A stretch of 64,000 bases of DNA from DAOVQB01 sp023128935 (GCA_030628905.1 DAOVQB010000002.1:13502-77501); one strand, 5' to 3'. Positions 36,102 to 45,838 are shown, counted from the first letter of the stretch. Notes: generated by a model from the sequence alone, not told the origin. A program made the numbers and translations.

Positions 36102-38099
36102 CTACTGCTTATCATTACCCGGCGCCACCGCTGTTTCACTGGTTGACTTGACGGGAATCCTGATCACGAATGTGGTTCCAACCCCGAGTTCACTCTTGAC
36201 CGAAATGCTTCCACCATGCTCTTCGATGATTCGGTAGGCAATCGGTAGACCCAGTCCCGTTCCTCCAGATGCTCGTTTAGTCGTGAAGAATGGATCGAAG
36301 ATCTGCTTCTGTGTCTTCTCGTTCATCCCCTTGCCGTTGTCTTCCACTTCAATTACAATAGTGTCCTCTTCCATCCGGGTCCTGACAGTGATCAGCCCCT
36401 TTCTGTCATCGGGCATGGCCTGACTCGCATTCACTGTCAAATTTACCAACACCTGCTCTATCTTGTGCGAGTTCCCGGTAAAGGTTAGAACATCAGGATG
36501 CAGTTCCAGTTTGATCTCCGCATGCTTGTGTACTTCGTTGTGCACCAAACGTGTGCAGGCTTCAATTGCCGTGTTCACATCAACTTTGTCTATGAGTAGG
36601 CCTTCATCGCGGCGCGCGAAGCGCTTGAGGCCTTCCACGATTCCCTTGATCCGCTCTGAGCCGTGCGCCATATCATTGACCAGAACCATGACATGCTCCC
36701 GGAAGAACTTGTACGGAAGGCGAGCGATTATCAGGTCTGGATTGCGCTCAAACTCAGCATCAACAAGGGGCAGCATGTCCTCCAAGGCCTGTTTGATGAT
36801 CTTGACATTTCCTCTGATAAACTGGTTTGGGTTGTTGATTTCGTGTCCAATACCGCTAACCAGCTGTCCGAGTGAGGCGAGCTGATCGGCCTGCTGGAGT
36901 TGCTGCTCATAGGTCCTCTCCAGCGTAACATCGCGATAGAACTCAATGATGCCCTCTACCTCGTGGTTGGGATCGAATATCGGTAGGGCGTGAACGTCGA
37001 GATACCGGTCTCCATCCTTGACGGTGAGCGTGATCGGCGCTTTGTCATGCACGATCCTGGACAATCGACAATCCTTGCACGGCTTGTCCCGGTGGAAGAA
37101 GGATTCATAGCACTTGGCTCCTGCCAGCATCTCCGCGCGATTCGTCATCACCAGTCTGCGATCCCGATCTATCAGCGCCACATCGCCAGGGAAGGCAGTG
37201 AAGATAGTCTCAAGCCGCGTCTTGGATTCCTGCCAACCGCGGTTCAGGCGATCCAGGTATAGATTGGCCATGTCCAGTTTTTGCCGCTGCTCTTCCATTT
37301 CCCTGGTGCGGGTCTCGATCTCCTTCTCGAGATCAGCGAAGCGCCGGCGGTAGTCCGCCTCTTCCTCCTCCTTGAGGGCTAGGTGCTGCGAGAGTTCCTT
37401 ACGCTCAATAGCTAGACTGAGCATGCGGCCAATCTCACTCAGCATCTTCTGCTCTTCGGGCAAGAGTTGGACGTCACTATCGATATATCCGACGCGGATT
37501 TCGCCAGAGATCTCCTGATTCTCCACGAGCTTGGTGCTTAGGTAGTTCTCGCCTGTGAGTTCCTGGCCATACTCCTGCCCTTGGTAGACAGAGTAAACCA
37601 CCACCTGCTCGGGGTACTGCATCCCACGCCGCAGGAAGCCTGGCAGCTGAGTGAAGAACTCCCTAACGGAGCGCGATATTGCGATCCATTCCGCGACCGA
37701 ATAGAGACAGGCCAACTCCTTGACGCGCTCGTCCTTGTCCGTTGCCGCGAAGCGGCTCAGGCCGTCTACCTGGGTGCCGAAGAAGAGAAAGACCTCGCCC
37801 TTACTGGTATCTGTATATCCGATTCTAAGGGGAATCGAACAGGATTTGGCATCCTTGGGCGTGAAGATAACGGTGCCACGAATATCTTCGCGGGCTTGGA
37901 TCATCCCGGCACGAAAAGTCTGCAGTGAAGACTGAGCCAGGACTGTTGTCAGGGTTTCGCCGGCAAGGGCCAGCTCCTGGGGCCCGCATCCGCGACACAA
38001 AAGGCGGCTGGCGTGGAGGATCTTCTCATTACTGTCAGCGACCAGTAGGAAATCGAAATTGCCCTCGATGAATGTATACAGGTCTTCCAGTTTGATCAT
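36102..38099 (-). CDS. PAS-domain sensor histidine kinase
   Basis: 665 residues with no membrane segment, so a cytoplasmic sensor. An N-terminal PAS-like region is followed by a GAF-like middle part, a coiled coil (about 245-290) and a second PAS (290-400). The core is HisKA/HATPase: phospho-acceptor [15 protein letters not shown]-box [11 protein letters not shown]1 VEDNGKGM, F-box FFTTKR and G2 [13 protein letters not shown]. Cys motifs LCRGCG (near residue 34) and [15 protein letters not shown] (in the second PAS) could bind a redox cofactor or metal. It lies between the GltD/NuoG-like fusion and the NtrC-like regulator, and probably phosphorylates one or both regulators of this operon. AAGGA precedes the ATG by 8 bp. 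Confidence 0.9.
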   Translation of the reverse strand: MIKLEDLYTFIEGNFDFLLVADSNEKILHASRLLCRGCGPQELALAGETLTTVLAQSSLQTFRAGMIQAREDIRGTVIFTPKDAKSCSIPLRIGYTDTSKGEVFLFFGTQVDGLSRFAATDKDERVKELACLYSVAEWIAISRSVREFFTQLPGFLRRGMQYPEQVVVYSVYQGQEYGQELTGENYLSTKLVENQEISGEIRVGYIDSDVQLLPEEQKMLSEIGRMLSLAIERKELSQHLALKEEEEADYRRRFADLEKEIETRTREMEEQRQKLDMANLYLDRLNRGWQESKTRLETIFTAFPGDVALIDRDRRLVMTNRAEMLAGAKCYESFFHRDKPCKDCRLSRIVHDKAPITLTVKDGDRYLDVHALPIFDPNHEVEGIIEFYRDVTLERTYEQQLQQADQLASLGQLVSGIGHEINNPNQFIRGNVKIIKQALEDMLPLVDAEFERNPDLIIARLPYKFFREHVMVLVNDMAHGSERIKGIVEGLKRFARRDEGLLIDKVDVNTAIEACTRLVHNEVHKHAEIKLELHPDVLTFTGNSHKIEQVLVNLTVNASQAMPDDRKGLITVRTRMEEDTIVIEVEDNGKGMNEKTQKQIFDPFFTTKRASGGTGLGLPIAYRIIEEHGGSISVKSELGVGTTFVIRIPVKSTSETAVAPGNDKQ

Positions 38100-38128
38100 G
38101 GCCTATTCCTTCCGGAAGCTGTTGGAAC

Positions 38129-38160
38129 CACCACGTGGTGCTCCGCTATTCTCGATAGCG
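38129..38160. promoter_or_regulatory. Two small hairpins between the redox-complex genes and the kinase gene
   Basis: CACCACGTGGTG (38129-38140) is a perfect 12-bp palindrome, and CGCTAT (38144-38149) pairs with ATAGCG (38155-38160). They lie 69-101 bp downstream of the stop of the upstream gene and before the kinase start. They may tune expression of kinase relative to enzyme (processing or attenuation), or act as an operator. Confidence 0.35.
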
Positions 38161-38229
38161 CGTCAGATTGGAGCGTAGTCGCCGTCACTCCAGCGCGCTG
38201 CTGAGTAGTTCCGAATAGTGCGCAGCCTT

Positions 38230-41200
38230 TCAGTGAACCCTGAATCGCTCAGTGCCCACCGCGCGGATCTCCCGCTTGTAGCGACCTCCGTGTGTGAGTG
38301 CAGGGGGGATCGGCCTAGGTCTGGCCCGTACGTTGGGCGTGACGAGGTTGTCTTTTCCAGGCCACGCCCGCTGCTCTCCGGTGTTCCAATAGAAGGCGGC
38401 AAGTTCGCCCAGATGTTCTCGCACCCGGGAAGTGAGTTCCGTGGTGAGGCTCTCTGCAGAAGCCGAGGGCAACCTAACCCCAAACTGCTCGGCCAACCCC
38501 GCGAGCAGCTTCCATCCCGGAACACCCGATGGTGGTGGGATTGCTCGTGAGTACTCAATCAGGTGCCCCTCGAAGTTGCAGCGCGTCCCCTCCGTTTCCA
38601 GGTAGGTTGTACCGGGAAGCGTCACGTCGGCAAACCGGGTCGTTTCCGTGGCACACCAGTCCACTGCCGCAAGGAACTCAACATTGTGGAAGTAGGCCCC
38701 CGTCCGATTGTGCTCCATCGGGTCCTCCCCGATGATAATCGCTCCTCGGATCCTCCCATCGGCGAGCATGGCACGCAGCTCCTCGTGGGAAGAGGCGCCC
38801 GCAAACCCTATAGACGGCCGGCGTCCCGGCAGGAACCCTGGGTCGGCGCCCGTCACCTCCAATCCCGCCACATTGGCTGTTAACCTGGGCAGCAGCAAGT
38901 CGGCGTGCACGCCCGCTGTCCGCAGGAGCAGAAGGAAGTTGGCCAACGTCTCCATATCCCCTGACGCCTGGTCCTGCGGCCTATCTGGACTGTGAACAAA
39001 GACAACCCTCTTGGCATCCCCAAAAAGGGCCGCCGCTCTGTGAATGCTCTCCTCAGAGACGCCCGTCAGATCGGAGACAGTGCCAAGATCCCTCTCCAAG
39101 CTGGCAAGGAATTCATCGCCGCCCGGCATGCTCTGGGCCTTGTCAGGCGACAGCGTGCCATCCTCCAGAAGCACCTGCATGACGCCATTCCAGAGAACTG
39201 AGGCCCTGCCACGCATGGGATCCATCGACACGGCCGCTAGATGCAGATCGCTTGTATTGAGGATCGAGTTGGCGACGATCAGCTGCGCGCCTTTCTTTGC
39301 CGCCTGGATGATCTCAACGGAAAGGATCAAGTGGTCTGCTTCAGTGCTCGTGTTGTTGCAGACGATCAGATCGGCATCCGCAAGCACCGAGCGGTCAGCC
39401 GTCGAGGCCGTGAAACCAAAGGATTGATCCAGGATGCCCGCATCCTTCCCCACCTCCAAGGCCGCCAAGGAGCCAATATTGTTTGTGCCCAGGCCCTCCC
39501 GTGCAATCCGGCTGGCTATGTAGAGTTCTTCATTGCTCAACGCTGGCGAGGCAAAGACGGCGACTGATTCCCGGCCATGCTTCGCCACAACCTCCTTCAT
39601 GCCGTCCACGATTCTTTGGTATGCCTCGGGAAGAGCAACCTCCTCCGACGCGCTACCCGAACGCACCAACGGGGCCGTCAGTCTCTTCCGTTTAATAAAG
39701 CGTTCATAACCGAAACGGCCATAACGACAGAGGTACTCGCCAGGTACACCCGAGGGACCGATGAAGTAGCGGTTGTCTCCAAAGCGCTTGACGGTTATTG
39801 CGCATCCGATGGAGCAGGAAGCGCAATGGGTTGCCACATTGTCCGTCGCCAACGCAGCCCGCCCCGGAAACGGATACTTGATGGTCAATGCACCCGTGGG
39901 ACAGGCATCAACGCAATTCCCGCAGCTGATACAACTGGTCTGGACCAGCGGGTCATTCATGGCCGGGCGCATCTCGGTCCGGAAGCCCCGGCCCACCAAT
40001 CCCAGTGCGGCAATGGGTAGGACACGCGCGCATGTGCGGATGCAGCGAGAACACAGAACACACTTGTTTGGATCGTAGACGATGTATGGGTGACGGCTGT
40101 CAACCTTGTGCTTCCTGACATAGCCGGAGAACTCGTCCATGTCGACACCGTATTCCTGGGCGTATAACCTGAGGGCACAGTCGTCATAGCGGACACAACC
40201 GCAGGAAAGGCATCGATCCACCTCGTGCGCCATGTCTTCTGGCTCGAAGCCGGTCGCAACCTCGTCGAAGCTACCCTGGCGCTCTTCCACATCGATCATG
40301 TGGACTGCGTGGCGCGGGCTCTCGGAGACCTCACCCAACTCCGCCTGGCCAGGTTTGGCCCAGAACTCCTTCGTCACCACAAATGGTTCGGACTCCAGCG
40401 CCTCACCGCTGAGGTAGCTGTGAATGGCCTGGGCCGCCCGTCGGCCATCGCGAATGGCATCAATCACTACCGTGGGGCCATCATCGGCAGCATCGCCTCC
40501 AGCGAAGATGCCTTCGATGTTTGTTTTCATCGTCTGGGTATCGACCTCGATCGTTTCCCAGCGGGAAATGCCGAGCTCTTTTCCCTGCACTGATCGAAGG
40601 CCGTCGAGCACCGGGGCCTGACCGATGGCCGAGACGGCAAGCTGGCAAGGAAGCTCGAACTCGGATCCCTCCAGCGGAATGGGACGACGGCGCCCGGACG
40701 CATCGGGTTCACCCAGCTTCATCCGGATACACTTGAGCGCCTTGAGCTTCCCTTTCTCGGAACTGATCCCAACCGGAGCAGCCAGCTCCATGATCTCGAT
40801 GCCCTCTTCGAGGCAGTCCTCTATTTCCATCCGGTCGGCCGGCATTTCGGCCTTGGTCCTCCGATACAGGATGATGACCTTGTCGGCGCCGCACCGCCAT
40901 GCTGTGCGCGCCGCATCCATGGCCGTGTTCCCGCCGCCCACGACAACAATTGTACCTGTCACTGGGTCGGGATGATCGGCCTTCTTCAGCAGGAACTCAG
41001 CCCCGGTAACAACGCCTTCGGTATCGAACTCGCCCTCCACACGCATCGGCTTTCCTGCCCAGCCGCCAACGGCGAGGAAGAGAGCCGCGTGGCGCTTCTT
41101 GAGTTCGTCGAGCGAGATGTCCTGGCCCACACGAACTCCATAGTTGATCTCGGCGCCAGTCCGGCAGATGTATTCCGCCTCCCTATCGAGCACATCGTCG

Positions 41201-41922
41201 GGCAGCCGGTAGGTAGGAATCCCATAGCGCAACATTCCGCCGCTGCGGCTCATCGCCTCATAGAGCACCGGCTTGTAGCCCTTCTTGCCCAAGAACCAAG
41301 CAGCCGTCAATCCCGCCGGGCCGGCGCCAACGATGCCGATCGTCTGACCGCGGGAGGGCTCACACTCGGGCTGTCCATCATAGATCCCTGGCGCATCAGT
41401 CACATAGCGCTTGACCGCGTTGATGCTGACGGCCTGGTCCACGTCCACGCGCCGGCAGACCACCTCGCACTTACGCACGCACACGCGGCCGCACACAGCA
41501 GGTAGCGGATTGGCTTCGCGGATGAGATCAACGGCCTTGCGAGTCTGCCCCATGCCGGCGAGAGCAATGTACCCTTGCGCATCCACTCCCGCTGGGCAAC
41601 CGATCTTGCACGGAGAGATGCAGTCGGCGTAGTGGTTAGAGAGCAGCAGTTCCAGAGCCGTTTTTCGAGAGGCCATAATGCGCTCATTGCGCGTCTCTAC
41701 CTCCATGCCGGGGGCGACCCTCGTAGCACAGGAGGGCACAAGATTCGGCCGGCCCTTGACCTCCACCACGCAGAGGAAACAGGAACCGTATGGCTCCAAT
41801 TCATCTGAGTGGCAGAGCGTCGGAATATCATCGAGTTTCTGTTCCCGCACCACATCGAGAATGGTCTGGCCAGGCCTGGCAGCAATCTCCTGCCCGTTGA
41901 TAGTAATCTTGATGGTTCCCAT
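38230..41922 (-). CDS. GltD/NuoG-like fusion: NAD(P)H- and Fe-S-containing subunit of a soluble redox complex
   Basis: 1230 residues. Order: NuoG-type [2Fe-2S] ferredoxin (Cys about 37-66); Cys-rich segment SNHYADCISPCKIGCPAGVD; GltD-like flavin domain (VGAGPAGLTAAWFLG near 200, VVVGGGNTAMDAARTAW near 330); two [4Fe-4S] ferredoxin motifs (CVLCSRCIRTC, CISCGNCVDACP, about 620-680); molybdopterin-oxidoreductase fold (CASCSIGC near 700, onward). The segment where formate dehydrogenases carry the Mo-ligating Cys or Sec reads GTNNIGSLAALEVG, so no Mo ligand is seen. I take this part as a NuoG-like structural or electron-relay domain. It follows the NuoF-like gene by 11 bp. Likely role: cytoplasmic electron transfer between NADH, NADPH and ferredoxin. 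Geobacter SfrAB-type enzymes are the nearest known analogue by composition. Confidence 0.85.
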   Translation of the reverse strand: MGTIKITINGQEIAARPGQTILDVVREQKLDDIPTLCHSDELEPYGSCFLCVVEVKGRPNLVPSCATRVAPGMEVETRNERIMASRKTALELLLSNHYADCISPCKIGCPAGVDAQGYIALAGMGQTRKAVDLIREANPLPAVCGRVCVRKCEVVCRRVDVDQAVSINAVKRYVTDAPGIYDGQPECEPSRGQTIGIVGAGPAGLTAAWFLGKKGYKPVLYEAMSRSGGMLRYGIPTYRLPDDVLDREAEYICRTGAEINYGVRVGQDISLDELKKRHAALFLAVGGWAGKPMRVEGEFDTEGVVTGAEFLLKKADHPDPVTGTIVVVGGGNTAMDAARTAWRCGADKVIILYRRTKAEMPADRMEIEDCLEEGIEIMELAAPVGISSEKGKLKALKCIRMKLGEPDASGRRRPIPLEGSEFELPCQLAVSAIGQAPVLDGLRSVQGKELGISRWETIEVDTQTMKTNIEGIFAGGDAADDGPTVVIDAIRDGRRAAQAIHSYLSGEALESEPFVVTKEFWAKPGQAELGEVSESPRHAVHMIDVEERQGSFDEVATGFEPEDMAHEVDRCLSCGCVRYDDCALRLYAQEYGVDMDEFSGYVRKHKVDSRHPYIVYDPNKCVLCSRCIRTCARVLPIAALGLVGRGFRTEMRPAMNDPLVQTSCISCGNCVDACPTGALTIKYPFPGRAALATDNVATHCASCSIGCAITVKRFGDNRYFIGPSGVPGEYLCRYGRFGYERFIKRKRLTAPLVRSGSASEEVALPEAYQRIVDGMKEVVAKHGRESVAVFASPALSNEELYIASRIAREGLGTNNIGSLAALEVGKDAGILDQSFGFTASTADRSVLADADLIVCNNTSTEADHLILSVEIIQAAKKGAQLIVANSILNTSDLHLAAVSMDPMRGRASVLWNGVMQVLLEDGTLSPDKAQSMPGGDEFLASLERDLGTVSDLTGVSEESIHRAAALFGDAKRVVFVHSPDRPQDQASGDMETLANFLLLLRTAGVHADLLLPRLTANVAGLEVTGADPGFLPGRRPSIGFAGASSHEELRAMLADGRIRGAIIIGEDPMEHNRTGAYFHNVEFLAAVDWCATETTRFADVTLPGTTYLETEGTRCNFEGHLIEYSRAIPPPSGVPGWKLLAGLAEQFGVRLPSASAESLTTELTSRVREHLGELAAFYWNTGEQRAWPGKDNLVTPNVRARPRPIPPALTHGGRYKREIRAVGTERFRVH

Positions 41923-41933
41923 GCCCTCCTACC

Positions 41934-43712
41934 TTAGCTCTTGTACACAGCGCCGAAGTTGCAGCTTGTGATGCACCTGCTGCACTTAACACATTTGTCA
42001 GTGTTGATAACGTGGACTTTCTTGGGTTCCCCAGAGATTGCATCGACCGGGCAGTTCTTCGCACAGCTTGTACAGCCTACGCATTTCTCAGGATCAATGA
42101 AGAAATCCACCAGGGCTTCGCAGCTCTTTGCGGGACACTTGCGCTCATCGATATGGGCATCATACTCGTGGCGAAAATAACGAAGTGTAGTCAGAACAGG
42201 ATTCGGCGCCGTCTGGCCGAGGCCACAGAGGCTGGCCTCCTTGATCTGAACAGAGAGTTTCTCAAGCTTCGCGATGTCGCCGGGACGTCCCTCGCCTTTG
42301 GTTATGCGCTCCAGAATCTCGAGCATCCTGAGTGTTCCGATGCGGCAGAAGGTACACTTACCACAGGACTCGCTCTGCGTGAACTCCAAGAAGAAACGGG
42401 CGATCTCTACCATGCATGTGGAGTCGTCCACGACAACCATGCCACCTGATCCCATGATCGCGCCGGTCTGGGGAATGCTCTCGAAGTCAACGGGGGTATC
42501 ACCTAGTTCACTTGGAATGCAGCCTCCGGACGGCCCACCCATCTGGACAGCCTTGAACTTCCGCCCCCCCTTGATGCCGCCGCCGATCTTGAACACCAGG
42601 TCGTTGATCGTGGTGCCCATGGGAACTTCGGCAAGCCCGCCATGTGCAACCTTGCCTGCCAGAGCGAAGACCTTGGTTCCAGGGCTCTGCTTGGTTCCAA
42701 ACTTGGTGTATTCCGCCGCACCATTAACAATTATCCATGGTACATTGGCGTAAGTCTCCACGTTGTTGTTATTCGTAGGTTTCCGCCAGAGCCCCTTCTC
42801 CGCCGGAAATGGTGGCCGGATCCGCGGCATCCCACGCTCGCCCTCGATGGAAGCAAAGAGAGCGGTCTCTTCACCGCACACGAACGCGCCGGCGCCCTGC
42901 TTGATTTTCACATCGAAGTTGAAACCGGAACCAAGGATATTCTTGCCCAGGTAGCCTTTCTCTCTGGCGGCGGCAATCGCGATGTTGAGCCGCTTGATAG
43001 CCAGCGGATACTCGGCCCGGCAATATATGTAGCCAAAACCCGCGTTGATGGCGCGCGCACAGATGATCATCCCCTCTAGGACCGAATGGGGATCCCCCTC
43101 CAGCACGGAACGGTCCATGAACGCGCCGGGATCGCCCTCGTCGGCATTACAGACGACATACTTCGTCTCCCCGCTGTATCCGGCAGCAAAGGACCACTTG
43201 AGCCCGGTCGGAAAGCCCGCACCGCCACGCCCGCGCAGGCCGGAGGCCTTCATCTCCTCAATGATCGTCTCAGGCGTCATCTCAAGGAGGGCTTTGCGTA
43301 GACCATCGTAGCCGCCTGCGTCCACATAGTCCGCCAGCGACTCGGGATCGATGATGCCACAGTTCCTCAGCACAATCCGCTGTTGCGGAACCATGAACTC
43401 CGTCTCAGACCCCTCCGGAGGAGCATCTAGTGTCTCCTTGTACACCACATATTCATCAATGACCTCGCTCCCACGGACGCTGCGCTCGAAGATCTCTACA
43501 GCCCGCTCGACACTGACGTTTCCATAGATCACCCGGCTCCCGTTCTGACGAATCTCCACCAAGGGTTCTCGATAGCACATCCCGATGCAACCCGTGATGC
43601 ATAGTTCGCAGGAATCCGGTTCCGAGGAAACCAGCTCCTGGAGTTTTTCATGCACACCTTGAGCACCAGCCGATAGACCGCAGGTGCCCATTCCGACGAG
43701 CACTTTCTTCAT
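41934..43712 (-). CDS. NuoF/HydB-like NADH-binding FMN and Fe-S subunit
   Basis: 592 residues. An N-terminal thioredoxin-like [2Fe-2S] domain has Cys at 11 and in CELCITGCIGMC. The NuoF core follows, with the NADH/FMN motifs GLRGRGGAGFPTGLKW and CNADEGDPGAFMDRS and a [4Fe-4S] site ESCGKCTFCRIGT. A C-terminal 2x[4Fe-4S] ferredoxin (CVGCTSCAKNCP, CVKCSRCITSC) completes it. This domain order is that of HydB from trimeric bifurcating hydrogenases and of NAD-linked formate dehydrogenases, not that of complex I NuoF. No hydrogenase H-cluster subunit is present, so the partner is the GltD/NuoG-like fusion. Confidence 0.92.
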   Translation of the reverse strand: MKKVLVGMGTCGLSAGAQGVHEKLQELVSSEPDSCELCITGCIGMCYREPLVEIRQNGSRVIYGNVSVERAVEIFERSVRGSEVIDEYVVYKETLDAPPEGSETEFMVPQQRIVLRNCGIIDPESLADYVDAGGYDGLRKALLEMTPETIIEEMKASGLRGRGGAGFPTGLKWSFAAGYSGETKYVVCNADEGDPGAFMDRSVLEGDPHSVLEGMIICARAINAGFGYIYCRAEYPLAIKRLNIAIAAAREKGYLGKNILGSGFNFDVKIKQGAGAFVCGEETALFASIEGERGMPRIRPPFPAEKGLWRKPTNNNNVETYANVPWIIVNGAAEYTKFGTKQSPGTKVFALAGKVAHGGLAEVPMGTTINDLVFKIGGGIKGGRKFKAVQMGGPSGGCIPSELGDTPVDFESIPQTGAIMGSGGMVVVDDSTCMVEIARFFLEFTQSESCGKCTFCRIGTLRMLEILERITKGEGRPGDIAKLEKLSVQIKEASLCGLGQTAPNPVLTTLRYFRHEYDAHIDERKCPAKSCEALVDFFIDPEKCVGCTSCAKNCPVDAISGEPKKVHVINTDKCVKCSRCITSCNFGAVYKS

Positions 43713-43725
43713 CTGTGCACTCCAG

Positions 43726-43766
43726 CTTCCTTACAGGGCCTCCGGCTTCCTTACAGGGGCTCCGGC
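43726..43766. repeat. 20-21-bp tandem duplication between the nuoF-like and nuoE-like genes
   Basis: CTTCCTTACAGGGCCTCCGG (43726-43745) is repeated with one extra base from 43746, just upstream of the NuoF-like start. It adds length to a 194-bp gap that is otherwise featureless. Confidence 0.6.
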
Positions 43767-43906
43767 TTCCGATAGTGGGAATAAAGCCAACTCAGACTAG
43801 TGCCGACCATGAATCACAGTACTCAGGGCTCGCACAAGAATAACTTCCCATTTTCGCCGGACCCGAACGCCGGGGACTTCGTTGCGGCTCCTCGGAGTAG
43901 TCCCGG

Positions 43907-44419
43907 CTACGCCTCACAGCCGGTAGCTGCCGGTGTTCCTGCCGCCTTCTTTCCCTCTTGACGGCGGTATCCGCGTAGCAGTTTTCTGACGGCGGCAGGC
44001 GTAAGGCTTCCATGGGTTTCATCATTGACCATTATCACCGGGGCCAGTGAGCAGCAGCCCAGACAGGCTACAGTGACGAGGGTAAACAACCCATCTTCCG
44101 TGGTATCGCCCACCTCAATGCCTAGCTCGTCTTGAACCGTATCGATGAGCATCCTCGCCCCAGACACGTGGCAGGCTGTCCCGTCGCAGACTCTGACCAA
44201 GTATTTGCCCGCCGGTTGAAGCCTGAACTGACTGTAGAAGGTGATGACGCCGTAGATGGTCGACTCAGGGATGCTGGTTACCTCAGAGATGTATCTAATG
44301 GCCCGGCGCGGTATGTAGCCGAAGTGATCCTGCGCTGACTGAAGCAGTGGGATCAACTCCCCAGGCGCGCCATCGTATCGCCAGAGCCTATAACCGAAGT
44401 GATCCGATTGCAAAGCCAT
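43907..44419 (-). CDS. NuoE/HydC-like thioredoxin-fold [2Fe-2S] subunit
   Basis: 170 residues. An N-terminal helical part is followed by VRVCDGTACHVSGARML and VACLGCCSLAPVIMV, giving the four Cys (CxxxxC...CxxxC) that hold the NuoE [2Fe-2S] cluster. The first part (LIPLLQSAQDHFGYIPRRAI) matches family positions. It pairs with the NuoF-like subunit downstream (194-bp gap), and the receiver/RAM regulator gene ends 50 bp upstream. The C-terminal ~20 residues are basic and Ala-rich. Confidence 0.92.
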   Translation of the reverse strand: MALQSDHFGYRLWRYDGAPGELIPLLQSAQDHFGYIPRRAIRYISEVTSIPESTIYGVITFYSQFRLQPAGKYLVRVCDGTACHVSGARMLIDTVQDELGIEVGDTTEDGLFTLVTVACLGCCSLAPVIMVNDETHGSLTPAAVRKLLRGYRRQEGKKAAGTPAATGCEA

Positions 44420-44469
44420 GATCAGTGTCCTGCCCTACACTGCATGAATGTCAGGGGGATACCGCAACG

Positions 44470-45459
44470 TTAGTCATCAAGCATCTTGATGACCTTCGCC
44501 TCACGCACGCGGAGAACCCCATCGATCTCGCTGATCTTCTCGATAATCCGCGGGGTCCGGCCAACGGCACCGTGTCCCGTGATCATCCCGACGAGCTTCG
44601 TGCCACCCTCAATTACATCACAGAAGATGACCTCCTCGATGAAGAAAACCGTGGTGAAAATCTGCTGAATCGCATCCTTGTCGATATCAACCATGATATA
44701 GCTCGTTGTGCCAGGTTGCTTCGCCACAGTCTGCTGAGCCGATGCCTTAACAGCCTTCTGATAGATCGCGACGAACTCGTCGACGTCTCGGTCTAGCTTT
44801 GGCCTCTCGACAGCCGACTCGGATGCAACCTCAAGGCCATCGATTGCTTCCACTTTCTTGAAAAGGGCGTTGATCCCCTCTCGCGTCTCGGCCTGTGCAA
44901 GGAGGATAATGTCGACATCACCACGCACTGCTTGGCATGAAGCAATGCCATCCATCTGGCTGAGTTCGTTGAATACATCCATGCTTTTTGTAGGGTCAGT
45001 GATCCTCACTGTCAGGTAGGCGCTGACGGACTCGCGCATGCGTCCCTCATCTTTCGCGGCAGCGCTAGGCTTGAGAGTTGAGGGCCCGGGGGAGAGTTTC
45101 TCGAGCGCCTTGACTAGTTCGGGAATCTCAAACGGCTTGTCGAGGTAGCCGGTGTTCTTTTCAGCAAGAGCGGTGTGCATGAGCCTGTCGTCCCCGAAGC
45201 CAGTGATCACCAAAACAGGTAGATCGGGAAACTGGCTCTTGATGACCTTGAGGATCTTCAGACCATCGATATCGGGCATGAAGATATCAGTGACAAGGTA
45301 GTCGTAACCAACCCCCTTTTCACGGGCCTGATTGAGTTCATGGATCGCCGAGATGCCATCAGGGCAAGCCACAACGGTGTAGTCCTCTTGTGTCAGGCCA
45401 ATTGTCAGGTTCCGCCTGATTTCCGGCTCGTCATCAATAATAAGCAAGCGCCCTTTCAC
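44470..45459 (-). CDS. Response regulator with receiver and two RAM (Lrp/AsnC ligand-binding) domains
   Basis: 329 residues from GTG 45459, which has GGAGG 6 bp upstream; the in-frame ATG at 45483 overlaps that site. The receiver (1-120) is intact: IDDEPE, phospho-Asp in YLVTDIFMPDIDG, Lys in YLDKPFE. After a Pro/Ala linker come two RAM-like alpha/beta modules. One starts SAYLTVRITDPTKSMDVFNEL and the other TSYIMVDIDKDAIQQIF; each ends in a GxxxV-type strand (IDGLEV, IDGVLRV). There is no HTH, so it is not an obvious DNA-binding protein. RAM domains bind amino acids or mediate oligomerisation in Lrp proteins. As first gene of the redox operon it may sense a small molecule and control the complex or the kinase. 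Confidence 0.83.
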   Translation of the reverse strand: MKGRLLIIDDEPEIRRNLTIGLTQEDYTVVACPDGISAIHELNQAREKGVGYDYLVTDIFMPDIDGLKILKVIKSQFPDLPVLVITGFGDDRLMHTALAEKNTGYLDKPFEIPELVKALEKLSPGPSTLKPSAAAKDEGRMRESVSAYLTVRITDPTKSMDVFNELSQMDGIASCQAVRGDVDIILLAQAETREGINALFKKVEAIDGLEVASESAVERPKLDRDVDEFVAIYQKAVKASAQQTVAKQPGTTSYIMVDIDKDAIQQIFTTVFFIEEVIFCDVIEGGTKLVGMITGHGAVGRTPRIIEKISEIDGVLRVREAKVIKMLDD

Positions 45460-45838
45460 TGGAATCCTCCATGAAAATGACAATACAAACGGCCCGCGCG
45501 ACCATCAGTTATCGTCGATCCGGCTCATCCACCGCAAGCCGGTGCGCCCCCGCATGGCGGGGCGGCGCATCTGCCTATGATCGAACAGCACCAGATCTTA
45601 CCCGGTGCCCGCCCGAAGGCGCAAGCGCCGAACGCCAGTCGAGCCTTCGGACAGGGACACGGCCTGGGAGCTGCCAGCCTGGGAGGTGACCATGGAGCCG
45701 GGAGTCAGTAGCCCCGCAACGGGGCCCCGTCACGGAAGCCCTCACCGAGCACGAGGATGCGGTTCCCCGGCAGAGCCTTGACAAACTAGCCCCTGCCGAC
45801 CGCTAGGCTCGCGGTTGGACAATTGAGCCTCTGCTCAG

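Noticed and set aside
41934..44419. Trimeric [FeFe] hydrogenase (HydABC)
   Set aside because: The NuoE/NuoF-like subunits fit, but the third subunit has no H-cluster Cys motifs and instead carries GltD and NuoG-like domains.
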